NCBI GenBank assembly: GCA_015295835.1
Contig: DVEG01000020.1
Span: 331,709-395,708 of the forward strand
Direction of reading: 5' to 3'
Source of the DNA: Oscillatoriaceae cyanobacterium M7585_C2015_266
GTDB taxonomy: Bacteria; Cyanobacteriota; Cyanobacteriia; Cyanobacteriales; Oscillatoriaceae
Length of the DNA: 64,000 nucleotides
This document shows, piece by piece, positions 28,270 through 40,475 of the stretch (the first letter of the stretch is position 1; the number at the start of each line of letters is the position of its first letter). Under the pieces are notes generated by a model that had not been told where the DNA came from, did not search any database, and saw nothing but the letters and a program-made list of their open reading frames with translations. The position numbers and the translations under genes were made by a program.

Positions 28270-29058
28270 ATGAATCGAATTATTAAAATTGCTAAAGCTC
28301 TGCTGGTAACTTACTATGCTTACATGCTAGAATACAGAGCAGAACTACTTTTGTGGGCACTTTCTGGCTGCTTGCCTTTCATCCTTATGGGTATTTGGAT
28401 GCAAGCGGCTGAGGGGGGAGGATTTGAACTGGAACCGATACAATTTGCCCGTTATTTTCTGGCGGCGTATGTGGTGCGGCAATTTAATGTTGTTTGGGTA
28501 ATTTGGGAATTTGAAAAAGAAGTCGTGGAAGGAAAATTATCCCCCCGCTTGCTACAGCCGATAGATCCGGTTTGGCACCACTTTGCCTCGCATGTTTCTG
28601 AAAGGTTTGCACGTCTGCCATTTATTCTGGGATTAGTTATATTCTTTTTTGTGCTTTATCCGCAGGCGTTTTGGTTGCCTAGCTTGGGTAATTTTATTAT
28701 ATTTTTGTTAGTTGTGATAGTGGCTTTTTCTCTGCGCTTTCTTATCCAGTATACATTTGCAATGTTTGCTTTTTGGATAGAACGAGCAACGGCAATTGAA
28801 CAATTTTGGTTTTTGGTTTATTTATTTTTATCCGGTTTGATTGCCCCTTTGGAAGTGTTTCCGCCCGCTGTGCGCGAGGTGGTGCTGTGGACGCCATTTC
28901 CCTATATGGTACATTTTCCTGCCGCTTTGCTAGTTGGATTGCCTGTTGATGTGGGGCGCGGATTTTTAATGATGTTGGGTTGGGGGGCATTGTTTTTTAT
29001 CTTTAATCGCTGGCTGTGGCGACGCGGTTTGAGGCATTATTCGGGAATGGGAGCCTGA
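28270..29058 (+). CDS. ABC-2 exporter permease 1 (COG4587-like)
   Basis: 262 residues, mostly hydrophobic with about six transmembrane segments. The central loop (FEKEVVEGKLSPRLLQPIDP) matches ABC-2 permeases of the COG4587 type that pair with a COG3694-type partner. It lies 30 bases after the ATPase gene. It forms half of the membrane channel; substrate unknown. Confidence 0.85.
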   Translation: MNRIIKIAKALLVTYYAYMLEYRAELLLWALSGCLPFILMGIWMQAAEGGGFELEPIQFARYFLAAYVVRQFNVVWVIWEFEKEVVEGKLSPRLLQPIDPVWHHFASHVSERFARLPFILGLVIFFFVLYPQAFWLPSLGNFIIFLLVVIVAFSLRFLIQYTFAMFAFWIERATAIEQFWFLVYLFLSGLIAPLEVFPPAVREVVLWTPFPYMVHFPAALLVGLPVDVGRGFLMMLGWGALFFIFNRWLWRRGLRHYSGMGA

Positions 29059-29066
29059 AGGGCAAT

Positions 29067-29849
29067 ATGATAAAATATCTGAAAGTTCTCAAATTATTTT
29101 GGAGTACTGCGATCGCATCTGAGTTGGAATACCGCGTCAACTTTCTCATCTCCACCCTTACCAGTCTAGGAAATCTCGGCGGCAGTGTTTTCGGACTCTT
29201 CCTCTTCTATGGTAATAATTATAACTTCGCAGGGTGGAAGTGGGAAGAATCTCTAATAGTACTGGGGGTTTTTACTTTGCTGCAGGGTGTCTCTACTACC
29301 CTCTTCGTCCCTAATCTTAACCGTATTGTTACGCATGTTCAAGAAGGCACGCTTGATTTCTTACTTCTTAAACCTATTAGCTCTCAATTCTGGCTTTCTA
29401 CTCGCAGTATTTCCCCATGGGGATTGCCTGATTTAATTTTCGGAAGTTTGATTATTGGTTACGCTGGCAATAAACTCGGTTTGGCAATCACAGACTATTT
29501 GCTCAGTGCTCTACCACTGCTATTTGGCATGCTTATTCTTTATAGTCTTTGGTTTATGCTGGGAGCCACCAGTATTTGGTTTATCAAAATATACAATGTC
29601 ACGGAAGTACTCAGAGGTTTGCTGGAAGCGGGTCGCTATCCGCTAGTGGCTTATCCGGCAGCCTACCGCTTCTTTTTTACTTTTATTGTTCCGGTGGCGT
29701 TTATCACTACGGTTCCCGCTGAGACAATGCTAAGGCGGGTTCATCTGAATTGGATAGGTGGTGCTGGGGTACTGGCGATCGCTCTTTTATTTGCTTCCCA
29801 CGCTTTCTGGCGATTTGCTCTTTGCTTCTATACTAGTGCTTCTAGTTAG
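29067..29849 (+). CDS. ABC-2 exporter permease 2 (COG3694-like)
   Basis: About 260 residues from the ATG at 29067, which has GAAGGG upstream; the frame extends farther 5' inside the previous gene. About six transmembrane segments and an IVTHVQEGTLDFLLLKPIS loop resemble COG3694 permeases. Eight bases after the first permease, so an ATPase-permease-permease operon is clear. Probably heterodimerises with the preceding permease. Confidence 0.85.
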   Translation: MIKYLKVLKLFWSTAIASELEYRVNFLISTLTSLGNLGGSVFGLFLFYGNNYNFAGWKWEESLIVLGVFTLLQGVSTTLFVPNLNRIVTHVQEGTLDFLLLKPISSQFWLSTRSISPWGLPDLIFGSLIIGYAGNKLGLAITDYLLSALPLLFGMLILYSLWFMLGATSIWFIKIYNVTEVLRGLLEAGRYPLVAYPAAYRFFFTFIVPVAFITTVPAETMLRRVHLNWIGGAGVLAIALLFASHAFWRFALCFYTSASS

Positions 29850-29926
29850 TGCTTAACGCTATGCTGGGCGATCGCTTTAGACGATTATTAGTGCGATCGC
29901 CTCTACAATTAAAATATTAATCTATT

Positions 29927-30331
29927 CTAAGATTTCTTGATATCACGGGCCATTTTGCGGAAGACATCCATACTTCTGTCTGGACGACGGCGCTCCGAGC
30001 TAGTGGCACTCATTTGCACATTCATTTCAGATACAAAGGTAGAGCTGACGTTAGAAACGGACTTTTCAGAAGTTGATTTTTTCTCTATTGAAGAGATCAT
30101 TTCTACGCGCTCTACGTTTTCTTTCTTGCCTCCTGCCACTTTAGGAAATGACTTCTTTATAGTTCTGGCGGCGCGCATATAATTAATGTCACCGAGGGTT
30201 TTAGCTTCGTCGGCATCGAGATAGAAGGAGCCAGTATTATTGGCGGGTGCGACTGGTTTTTCAGGCTTTAGTGCTGCTGGGGCTGTTGCTTTTGGCTTGG
30301 AACCGAAGATATTTCTAATGAATCCGGTCAT
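29927..30331 (-). CDS. Cyanobacterial conserved hypothetical protein
   Basis: 134 residues. The N-terminal TGFIRNIFGSKPK and the central FYLDADEAKTLGDINYMR resemble a family I know from cyanobacteria but cannot name. It is largely hydrophilic and Ser/Lys-rich with no signal or membrane segment, and the C-terminus is helical and basic. It is monocistronic, convergent with the exporter operon. Confidence 0.65.
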   Translation of the reverse strand: MTGFIRNIFGSKPKATAPAALKPEKPVAPANNTGSFYLDADEAKTLGDINYMRAARTIKKSFPKVAGGKKENVERVEMISSIEKKSTSEKSVSNVSSTFVSEMNVQMSATSSERRRPDRSMDVFRKMARDIKKS

Positions 30332-30460
30332 AGTTTTTTCTTTCCTTGGGGTGATTTTTTGTTACGCTCTGTTAAATTTTATCAGATTTGGGTTTTTTGG
30401 GGTGAGGGTGAATCGCAAAAAGCGATCGCCCTCAATAAAGTTACCTTAGAAACGAGAAAA

Positions 30461-32428
<1,968 letters not shown>

Positions 32429-33050
32429 CGTTGTTTTGGTATATGTCGTTACTGTGCTACATTATTTTTGCTCCAAATATGCCCCTGATAATCTTAAGTT
32501 TTTTAAAGTAGCGGTTAAATTAATTATTTTTAATTTTTTCTTGATTTTTTACTAAAATCAATATGAAATCAAATTTGGAAGAATTACAAGTAGGCGCTTT
32601 CACAGATATTTTATCCTTAGAACCGAGAAGTGGAGCAGCAAGCTCAGAGGGGCTGGTTAAATTATTGACTCTTGCACCGAGGAAGAGACTATTGCCAATT
32701 TGTGGATTTTGGTGAGAGAATAAAAAATAGCACCCTCGAACCATTGGAGGGTTGGCCGCAATTGCTAACTTATGCGTTTAAAAACTTAGAACAGCAATTG
32801 TTAGTGTGGCGTTTAGTAACGAATGGGCTGCGCTTTCAGTTTGTCTGTAATATCTGCAAATTACAAACGACTCAGTTGCAATTGGTATAAGCAGGATTTT
32901 TGCTCACATAATATAAATGGGCAGAAATTAAAGCGCAAACATACGCAAACCTAATGATTTAATCTCATTTAATCTCACCAGTTCGCCAAGAAGCGGGGTA
33001 ACAGAATATAATAAAGGGCAAGTGTATTTTGTAAGTGGGAGGCTACTCTC
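32429..33050. other. Intergenic region with weak coding remnants
   Basis: A 50-codon frame opens at ATG 32563 and stops at 32715. The adjacent frame then reads LEPLEGWPQLLTYAFKNLEQ and ends at 32890. The pieces may belong to one decayed gene, but I recognise no family and see no good ribosome-binding site. A direct repeat TTTAATCTCA occurs twice near 32958-32977. The rest should contain the promoters of acs and of the NB-ARC gene. Confidence 0.35.
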
Positions 33051-34652
33051 GTGATTCCCGCAATTCCCCAAGACGCCCTGCAAGAGTTAGTGGCTGCTCG
33101 CGGTGTATCGGATGCGGAGCTGGAGGCACTGCTACTGGCTTTGGAAGGTGAATCTACAGCCGCGATCGCATCCAAACTGGGTATCAGCAATATCGCTGTG
33201 CGCAAACGGCTAGGCGAAGTGTACAGAAAATTTAATATAACTGGTAGAGGACCTGGCAAGTTAGCCGAACTCAAGCATTTGCTGCTGACAATTCACCAAA
33301 ATAAGCAGGAAAATGGCGATGCTTATGCGGAGCAACCGACAAAATCAACAGGGGCAAGCCTTCGCAGCCGCCAGGATTGGGGTGAAGCCCCGGAAATTTC
33401 AGTATTCTATGGGCGCGCTAGAGAAATCGCCTCCCTTGAGCAGTGGATAATTAAAGATCGCTGTCGGTTAGTAGCACTGTTAGGTTTGGCAGGAATTGGC
33501 AAAACTACTCTGGCGGTGCAATTGGCTAAGCAAATTCAAGAAGAATTTGAGTTCGTTGTTTGGCGAAGTCTGCGTTCAGGGCTATCTTTAGAAGACTTGC
33601 TCTCTCAACTTAATCAGATTTTTTCTACTTCAAAAAAAGCCGCTCCAACTGAAGATATCAATACACGACTGTCGCGGCTCATCGAACACTTGCGCAAGCA
33701 CCGCTGTCTATTAATCCTGGACGATTTCGAGACGCTTCTCAGCCCGGAAGAACTGGCAGGTAAGTATCGTAGGGAATACGAAAATTACCGGGAATTGGTC
33801 CGGCGAATAGCAGAAGCCAATCACAATAGTTGTTTGATGTTAATTTCTTCAGAAAAACCTGCAGAGTTAGCTTTGCTCGAAGGCGAAAAAGTGTGTTCGC
33901 TACAGGTTCTCGGCTCTAAAGAAGTAGGGCTTGCTATTTTTCAAGAAAAACGCTTGTATGGGCAAGAGTATTGGAATCTTCTCATTGAGCGCTATGGCGG
34001 CCACGCCCTAGCTCTAAAAATTGTTGCTAGCACTATTAAAGAACTTTGCAATGGTCAGGTGGGGGAATTTCTCAAAAATTCTTTATTTATAGGCGATATT
34101 CGCTATTTGCTGGATTTTCAGTTTGAGCGTCTGTCAGAGTCAGAAAAAGAAATTATGTATTGGCTGGCAATTGAGGGACAACCAATGGCGATCGCTACTT
34201 TGAAAGAAAATATCCTCCTGCCTATCTCCCAAGCCGATTTGCTGAAAAATATTGCCTCTCTTGATCGGCGATCGCTTATTGAAAAACAAGTCGAACGTGG
34301 AAATACCCTTTTTACCCTCATCCCGGTAATTTCAAAATACATCACCGAACGGTTTGTCGAGCTAGTTTGCGAAGAAATACTCGATTTTATCACCAATCAA
34401 AAACTCGAAAATCTAAAACTCTTCAGAAGCCACCTGATCAGCAGCTCGAAAACAGCTCAGTCGCGCTCTATACTTCAGCGATTAAAAAACAAACTGTCAC
34501 CTACATTGATGCGATACGGATGCGATGAATTAGTAAAAACACTCAAGCAAATTTTGTCTAAATTAACAGAAAAAACACACCTAGAGGTTGGTTATGCTTC
34601 TACCAATCTAAAAACATTAATCTCTGAACTGAAAGACGATTTAATTCCGTGA
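33051..34652 (+). CDS. NB-ARC (STAND) ATPase with N-terminal helix-turn-helix, no sensor repeats
   Basis: 533 residues. An N-terminal helix-turn-helix of the kind common in cyanobacterial NB-ARC proteins (about 15-75, with AIASKLGISNIAVRKRLGEVY) precedes P-loop LAGIGKTT (about 145) and Walker B LLILDDFE (about 220). The RNBS-B segment is LISSEKP, without the usual Arg, and the GxP region is GGHALALK, without Pro. A winged-helix segment follows, then HLEVGYASTNL, the point where homologues usually go on into WD40 or other repeats. Here it stops. It overlaps the following kinase start by 4 bases. Function, possibly signalling or defence, is inferred. Confidence 0.85.
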   Translation: MIPAIPQDALQELVAARGVSDAELEALLLALEGESTAAIASKLGISNIAVRKRLGEVYRKFNITGRGPGKLAELKHLLLTIHQNKQENGDAYAEQPTKSTGASLRSRQDWGEAPEISVFYGRAREIASLEQWIIKDRCRLVALLGLAGIGKTTLAVQLAKQIQEEFEFVVWRSLRSGLSLEDLLSQLNQIFSTSKKAAPTEDINTRLSRLIEHLRKHRCLLILDDFETLLSPEELAGKYRREYENYRELVRRIAEANHNSCLMLISSEKPAELALLEGEKVCSLQVLGSKEVGLAIFQEKRLYGQEYWNLLIERYGGHALALKIVASTIKELCNGQVGEFLKNSLFIGDIRYLLDFQFERLSESEKEIMYWLAIEGQPMAIATLKENILLPISQADLLKNIASLDRRSLIEKQVERGNTLFTLIPVISKYITERFVELVCEEILDFITNQKLENLKLFRSHLISSSKTAQSRSILQRLKNKLSPTLMRYGCDELVKTLKQILSKLTEKTHLEVGYASTNLKTLISELKDDLIP

Positions 34653-35548
34653 GTTACTGTATCAATCCCCAGTGTAACTATCGGGAAAATCCGGAAAATT
34701 TAATGCAGTGTCAGAATTGTGGAGCCAGCTTGGTAATATGCGATCGCTATCGGCTTATCAAACCACTGCGACAACTTTCTCCTGCCCACCCGACTGAAAT
34801 TTTTGAAGTCAGAGATTGGCATACCTGCTTGAATACTTGGGGAACTTTTAAAGTGCTGAAAGTACTAAAATATAACAACAACCCCGAATTAGTACGCTTG
34901 TTTGAGCAGGAAGCGCGGGTGTTGATATTTCTGAGACATCCGGGAATCCCTAAAGTAGAGCCTGATGGTTACTTTACTGTGGCTCTTCCTAACAATAGTA
35001 GGAGAATGCGCTGTTTAGTCATGGAAAAAATAGAGGGAGAAACATTAGCAGACTTTATCAACAAAAACCAAACAATTTCTTGCGAATCTGCACTAAAATG
35101 GTTGCGACAACTGACAGAAATATTACAGCAATTGCACCGTCACGACATAGTGCATAGAGATATCAAACCAGCAAATATTATTCTAGCAAAAAATAACAGA
35201 TTAGTATTAATAGATTTTGGCACGGTAGGAATAGATTCTTGGAAAGCAACGCCGGTAGGTTCTATCGGCTACGCCGCCCCAGAGCAACTTAGTGGCAAAG
35301 CTGTGCTACAATCAGATTTTTTTGCACTGGGGAGAACTTTTGTGCATTTACTCACAGGCATTTCACCGATGGATTTTCCCACCTGTGCAAAAACTGGCAA
35401 ACTACTTTGGCAAAACAAAGTCAATGCCAATATTCCCCAAAAATTGAAAGAATTGATTGACGACTTAATGGCACCATTACCACAGCAACGCCCCGAAAAT
35501 GCAGCCAGTATATTACAACGTATAGACACTCTGTTACAACATATCTAA
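34649..35548 (+). CDS. Zinc-ribbon Ser/Thr protein kinase
   Basis: 299 residues from a GTG start overlapping the NB-ARC stop (GTGA). The N-terminal CINPQC...QCQNCG is a four-Cys zinc ribbon seen in cyanobacterial kinases. The kinase domain (about 28-290) has FKVLKVL (Lys), HRDIKPANII (catalytic loop, about 167), IDFGT (about 188) and AAPEQLSG. The glycine loop is weak. No transmembrane segment or C-terminal sensor is present, so it is a cytoplasmic kinase. Overlap suggests it works with the NB-ARC protein, perhaps as effector or regulator. Confidence 0.92.
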   Translation: MSYCINPQCNYRENPENLMQCQNCGASLVICDRYRLIKPLRQLSPAHPTEIFEVRDWHTCLNTWGTFKVLKVLKYNNNPELVRLFEQEARVLIFLRHPGIPKVEPDGYFTVALPNNSRRMRCLVMEKIEGETLADFINKNQTISCESALKWLRQLTEILQQLHRHDIVHRDIKPANIILAKNNRLVLIDFGTVGIDSWKATPVGSIGYAAPEQLSGKAVLQSDFFALGRTFVHLLTGISPMDFPTCAKTGKLLWQNKVNANIPQKLKELIDDLMAPLPQQRPENAASILQRIDTLLQHI

Positions 35549-35598
35549 AAATAGACTAAATAGGGATGTCGCACATTTGAAAGACGCAGACACTGAAA

Positions 35599-35640
35599 AA
35601 CCCAGTTTCTTACAAGAAGAAACCAGGTTCTCTCTTTTTT
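35599..35640. terminator. Imperfect hairpin with T-run between convergent genes
   Basis: AACCCAGTTTCTT (35599-35611) pairs imperfectly with AAGAAACCAGGTT (35617-35629) and is followed by CTCTCTTTTTT. It sits between the kinase stop and the glpK remnant end. The left arm is shared with the perfect hairpin at 48626-48657. Confidence 0.6.
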
Positions 35641-35657
35641 AAAAACCGCTATAACAA

Positions 35658-37154
35658 TCAATCAACCCAATTTTTTGCCCTTTCTACCGCTTTTAGCCAA
35701 GTACTAAAATTCGCCTGCGCTGCTGTAGCACCTTCTCCCGGCTCAAAAATTCTGTCAATCTTGCGGCTGGCAACAATTGTGTTATAATCATCCCAAAAAC
35801 CAACAACTAAACCAGCACCAAAAGCAGCCCCTTGAGCGGTAACATCGAGGATGGCAGGGCGCTCGACAGGAATGCCGAGAATGTCGGCTTGGAATTGCAT
35901 TAAAAAGTTATTTTCAGAAGCCCCACCGTCAACTTTTAAAACGGTAACCGGAGTGTCACTATCTTTATTTATCGCTTCAACTACTTCTTTCACTTGATAA
36001 GCGATTGCTTCTAGCACCGCCTTGACAATATGTTCTCGCTTTACTCCCCCGGTAATTCCCAAAAAATGCACCGCGAGCATTCATATCCCAGTGCGGAGCA
36101 CCCAATCCGTTTAGGGCAGGCACAAAGTAAACGCCATTAGTATTAGCTACCTGACAAGCGCTCGCTTCAGTTTCATCTGCAGTATTAATCAATTTTAACC
36201 CATCTCTCAGCCACTGAATACAAGCACCCGTTGTAAATATCGCTCCCTCTAAAGCATAGTATACTTTCTCTGGTTGTGTCCACCCTACAGTTGCAATAAG
36301 TTTATGACGCGATCGCGTTAATTTCTGCCCCGTCTGAGAAATTAAAAAACACCCCGTGCCATATGTACATTTCATCATTCCTGGGCGTTCGCACCCGTGG
36401 GCAAATAGTGCCGCTTGCTGCTCACCAAATATCGCCGCAATCAGAATTTCTGCCCCTAATAAATTCGCATCTGTAGTGCCAAAAATCCCCAGACTGTGCT
36501 GAATTTGAGGCAATATTTGCGCCGGAATCCCGAATAAATCCAAAAGTGCTGCATCCCACTCCAGGGTTTCCAAATTCATTAGCATCGTACGGCTAGCATT
36601 ACTATAATCAGTGGCGTGAACCCGCCCACCCGTGAGATTCCACAGCACCCAAGTATCTACCGTACCTGCAATAATATTATCAAAATTAATATCCGGTGAG
36701 AACAGCCGCACCCAATCTAGCAGCCTTTAGTAGCGGAAAAATAAGCATCCAGCACTAATCCCGTGCGGTTTTGTATTTCCTCTGTATAACCTTTTTCTGC
36801 TAATTCCCGACACATCGGTGCCGTGCGACGAGCAAGCCAAACAATCGCATTGTGCAAAGGTTTACCAGTGGTTTTATCCCAAAGCAAACAAGTTTCTCGC
36901 TGTACTGTTAAACCAATTGCTGCTATTTGTTTAGCTAAAATTCCCGCTGTTTTGAAGATTTGCTGAATACAGGTAAGTGTGTCTTGCCAAATTTGAACAG
37001 GATCGTGTTCTACCCAACCCGGTTGGGGATAGTACTGAGTTAACTCTTTGTAAGCTTGGGCTGCGATCGCTCCAGAATGATCAAACAGAATCGCCCGGTT
37101 GCCGGTAGTGCCAATATCTAGCCCTAAAATATATTCAGGTGTATAGTTACTCAT
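35658..37154 (-). pseudogene. glpK: Glycerol kinase pseudogene, two frameshifts
   Basis: Three frames together give a full-length GlpK. The N-terminal part starts at ATG 37154 with GLDIGTTGNRAILFD and runs to DAYFSATK, then breaks at about 36725/36726, where about 7 bases are missing before a W-L-L-D-W-V continuation. The second part runs to MNARGAFFG, where a 1-base insertion (near 36055-36066, GGGAATT for GGGATT) shifts the frame; the third part runs through VDGGASENNFLMQF to the stop. Catalytic-site changes also appear: GEQQAALF replaces GDQQAALF (the Asp is the base in GlpK), and VWLARRTA replaces VWQ.RRT. Inactive by inference, unless the frameshifts are sequencing errors. Confidence 0.85.
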
Positions 37155-37396
37155 AAAAATGCAAAATTTTCTACTTTGATGGCTTTTACCGCTTATTGTC
37201 TCATGGAAGATCGTATTTTTTCCTTTGGTGTGCATTTAAACTTTTATCGACTCTTAATTTCAAAAAAAATAATTCTTTAGATAACATTCCCAAACATTCC
37301 CTTTTTTTAATTAAAAATTAAATTTTGTTTAATTTATGTAGTTATAATAAGAGAAAGAAAAGGTAAATTTATAATTAGGTTGAAAGTTTATATAAT

Positions 37397-38287
37397 ATGA
37401 AGCGGCGTGAATGGCTCGGATATTTCCTATTATTTATCGCTGGCTGTACAGTAGTAAATAGCGGCCTTCAAGGCGAATCGTATAATTTGGCTGGAAATGA
37501 ACCAGAAAAGCTGCGATTGGCAGTAACAGAGGTGAAAGGAATCGAACAGTTAGAACGGGATTATGGAGAATTTCGGATAGCCCTAGAACAGATAAGCGAT
37601 CGCAAAATAGAATTTTTACCAGTTAACAACTATATAGAATCGGCAGTAGCCCTAAACTCAGATAAAGTGGATTTAGTGCTGACAGGACCTTCGGAATATG
37701 TAGTCATAAGAGCACGAACAAATGCTATACCCATCATCGCTATTACCCGCCCGAATTACCGCTCGGTTATTGCAGTCAACGCGCAAAGTGCGATCGCATC
37801 AGTAGCGGATTTAAAAGGCAAAACAATTGCTTTATGGGATGTAGGATCGACCAGTGGCCATATTGGTCCTATAAGCTTGTTAAGCAATGCAGGCTTAAAT
37901 CCAAAGTCTGATCTTAAAATCCTGATGTTACGAGAAAAAGGATTGCCAGCATTAAAAAATGGCTCTGTCGATGCTTGGGGAGGCTCGATGATTAAATACA
38001 AAAAATTTCTCTTAGATGAAAGTTTGTCAGAGAATCAGTTTCGGTTGATAGCAACAGGGCCATTACTTCCTAGCGATGTGTTAGTTGCCAGTAGTAAAAT
38101 AACTCCTAAGTTTGTAGAAATGCTTCGCGATCGCCTACTTAAAAATCAGGATAAACTGATCAAAAGTCTTTTAGCCGTTGAGGAAGGAAAGTATAAAGGC
38201 TCTACCCTGGTAACTGCTAATGATGCTGATTATAACATGATTCGCGAATTTTATAAAGCCATCGGCGAGGGCGATTTTATCAATTAG
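37397..38287 (+). CDS. PhnD-like periplasmic binding lipoprotein
   Basis: 296 residues. FIAGC near residue 16 is a lipobox, so it is probably a lipoprotein. The rest is a type-2 periplasmic binding protein of the PhnD/phosphonate-like family (TGPSEYVVIRAR, VADLKGKTIALWDVGSTSGH, PSDVLVASSKI). No permease or ATPase for phosphonate follows, so it may act as a sensor rather than in transport; the next gene encodes a membrane histidine kinase. A -10-like TATAAT lies at 37343-37348, about 50 bases upstream. Confidence 0.85.
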   Translation: MKRREWLGYFLLFIAGCTVVNSGLQGESYNLAGNEPEKLRLAVTEVKGIEQLERDYGEFRIALEQISDRKIEFLPVNNYIESAVALNSDKVDLVLTGPSEYVVIRARTNAIPIIAITRPNYRSVIAVNAQSAIASVADLKGKTIALWDVGSTSGHIGPISLLSNAGLNPKSDLKILMLREKGLPALKNGSVDAWGGSMIKYKKFLLDESLSENQFRLIATGPLLPSDVLVASSKITPKFVEMLRDRLLKNQDKLIKSLLAVEEGKYKGSTLVTANDADYNMIREFYKAIGEGDFIN

Positions 38288-38577
38288 CAGCTTCAGACTA
38301 GAAAAGCTAGGCGCTTAATTTTTTTTTATCCTTTTTTTAAACTTATCTTAAATAAAAAAAATTAGATTTTTTTAAGATTGAGCAGGCAAAAAAGTAATTA
38401 TATTGATAGACAGAAAAAATATATAGAATATTACGATTTGCATCAGGGATTGGGAGCGTAACATTTTTGTAGTACGCCAGGTTTGAAAAGCACGGAGTAC
38501 CCAACGCGGAAACTTTGAATTTAAAAATTTAAAAAATATTTACAATGGACGGGGTATTTGTAGTACAGGAGTTTTGT

Positions 38578-40475
38578 ATGTTATTTCGAGATTCTAGCCA
38601 TGCTCTAGAAAAAAGCCACGCCACAGAGAAGCAGTTGATTCTCTACAGCCCAATCAAGCAGTCAAAACGCCTGTTGTCGTTTTGGCTGAGACGCCTTATT
38701 AGTGGATGGAGTATTGCTAAAAAAATTAATTATGGTTATTCTCTAGCAATTGGAATAGGAGCTTTGGGAACAATCATCGGGCTACTCGTTGGAGATTATT
38801 GCCAAAAACAAGCCGAATGGCAGCTTTGGATTACCGACAAACAGCAGCATCTGATAATGGAATTAAAAAATGCCATGCTGGAAGTGCGAGCGCATCCGCA
38901 GCGTCTGCTTACTGTTTTAGGAGATTCTATTTGGTTTAATTACGAAATTGCCAAATTTTATGAAGATCTAAATCAGATAGAAAAAATTCTCATAGAAATC
39001 GAAAATTTCATCGATAAATATCCTAATTACTTGGCAGTAATGCCGGAGAGTTTAAGCAAATATTAAAAGCTTACCAAAACAATTCTAGAAACTACAAACA
39101 GCTAATCGAATCCCTCTGGCAGCGACTCAACCCCTCCTCATTGAAAGCCGAGGAAATTCCAGCCGCACAAAATTTCCTATTTATGTCTGTCAAAGAAAAA
39201 AAAGCTATTGAGATAAATATTAAGTTCGAACTACTTTCAGAGCGTTTAAAACGGATAATGCTTACTGCTGAAACCCAAAATACACAAGCCAAGGCTGCAC
39301 TAGAGCAAGCAGAAGTTTTACGAATTGGTTTTACAGTAGTGAGTATACTGCTTTCAACAGCAATTGCGATCGCTATAGGTTTTTATACCACTCGCGCAAT
39401 CACTCATCCAATTTTATCCCTCAGTAAAGTTGCTCAACAAATCACCGAGCAATCTAATTTTAATCTCACCGCTCCTGTTTTTAGCAAAGATGAAGTAGGA
39501 TTACTTGCCAACTCCATTAATCAACTGGTGACATGGGTTAAAAAATATATCCAAGAATTAGAACTAGCTCGCTATAATTTAGAGCAGCGAGTTGAAGAAC
39601 GAACTCAGGAACTTAACCGTAAAATTCAGGAATTAAAACAAACTCAAGCTCAACTTATTCAAAGTGAAAAAATGTCCAGTTTGGGACAGTTAGTCGCTGG
39701 AATCGCCCATGAAATAAACAACCCTATAAGCTTCATATATGGAAACGTGCAATATGCCAACCAATACATAGAAGATCTCCTCGATTTGCTAAAGCTATAC
39801 CAGCATTATTACCCTGCTCCCGAAAAGGAAATTCAAGAAAAGATTGAAGAAATCGAGATAGAATTTTTACTTGAAGATCTACCCCGATTGCTGTATTCGA
39901 TAAAAATAGGAGCTGAACGCATCCGCAAAATTGTACTATCACTGCGAAACTTTTCCCGTTTGGATGAATCCGAACTGAAAACCGTTGATATTCGCGAAGG
40001 AATTGAAAACACACTGTTAATTCTAAATTCTCGGTTTAATCAGAATATAAATAATATTAAAGTAATTAAAAATTATGGAGAAATTCCATTGTTAGAGTGC
40101 TATCCTGCCGAGTTAAACCAAGTATTTATGAATCTTATAACCAATGCCATTGATGCCCTGGAATACTCAGACAATAGAAATGGCGAAAAAACGGAGAAAA
40201 AGCCAACGATTGTAATCAGTGTTCAAAAAATTGATAGCGATCGCGTTCGGATAGCAATTTGGAATAATGGCCCTGCCATTCCAGCAGAAATTATCGACAA
40301 GATTTTTGACCCATTTTTTACTACAAAGCCAGTGGGCAAAGGTACAGGATTAGGACTTTATATTTGCTATCAAATTATTGAAAAGCACGGTGGAAAAATT
40401 GAAGTTTCTTCTGACTCGAAGCAAGGCACAGAGTTTGCGGTAGTACTGCCTGTAAAACAGAAAATAACATATTAA
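38578..40475 (+). pseudogene. Membrane histidine kinase gene interrupted by one frameshift
   Basis: The ATG at 38578 has AGGAG 6 bases upstream. The first frame gives a transmembrane helix (about 55-75) and part of a periplasmic domain, stopping at 39064. The remainder continues in another frame from about 39046 (EFKQILKAY), with a second transmembrane helix, a HAMP region, a coiled coil, the H-box LVAGIAHEINNPISFIYGN, the N-box NLITNAIDAL and DPFFTTKPVGKGTGLGLYI. The single frameshift would separate sensor and catalytic halves. An ATG at 39141 could start the C-terminal piece alone. Upstream lies a PhnD-like lipoprotein that may be its ligand-binding partner. Confidence 0.75.

Noticed and set aside
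32520-32744. Minus-strand 74-codon frame before acs
   Set aside because: No family resemblance and no ribosome-binding site; it overlaps weak + strand remnants.
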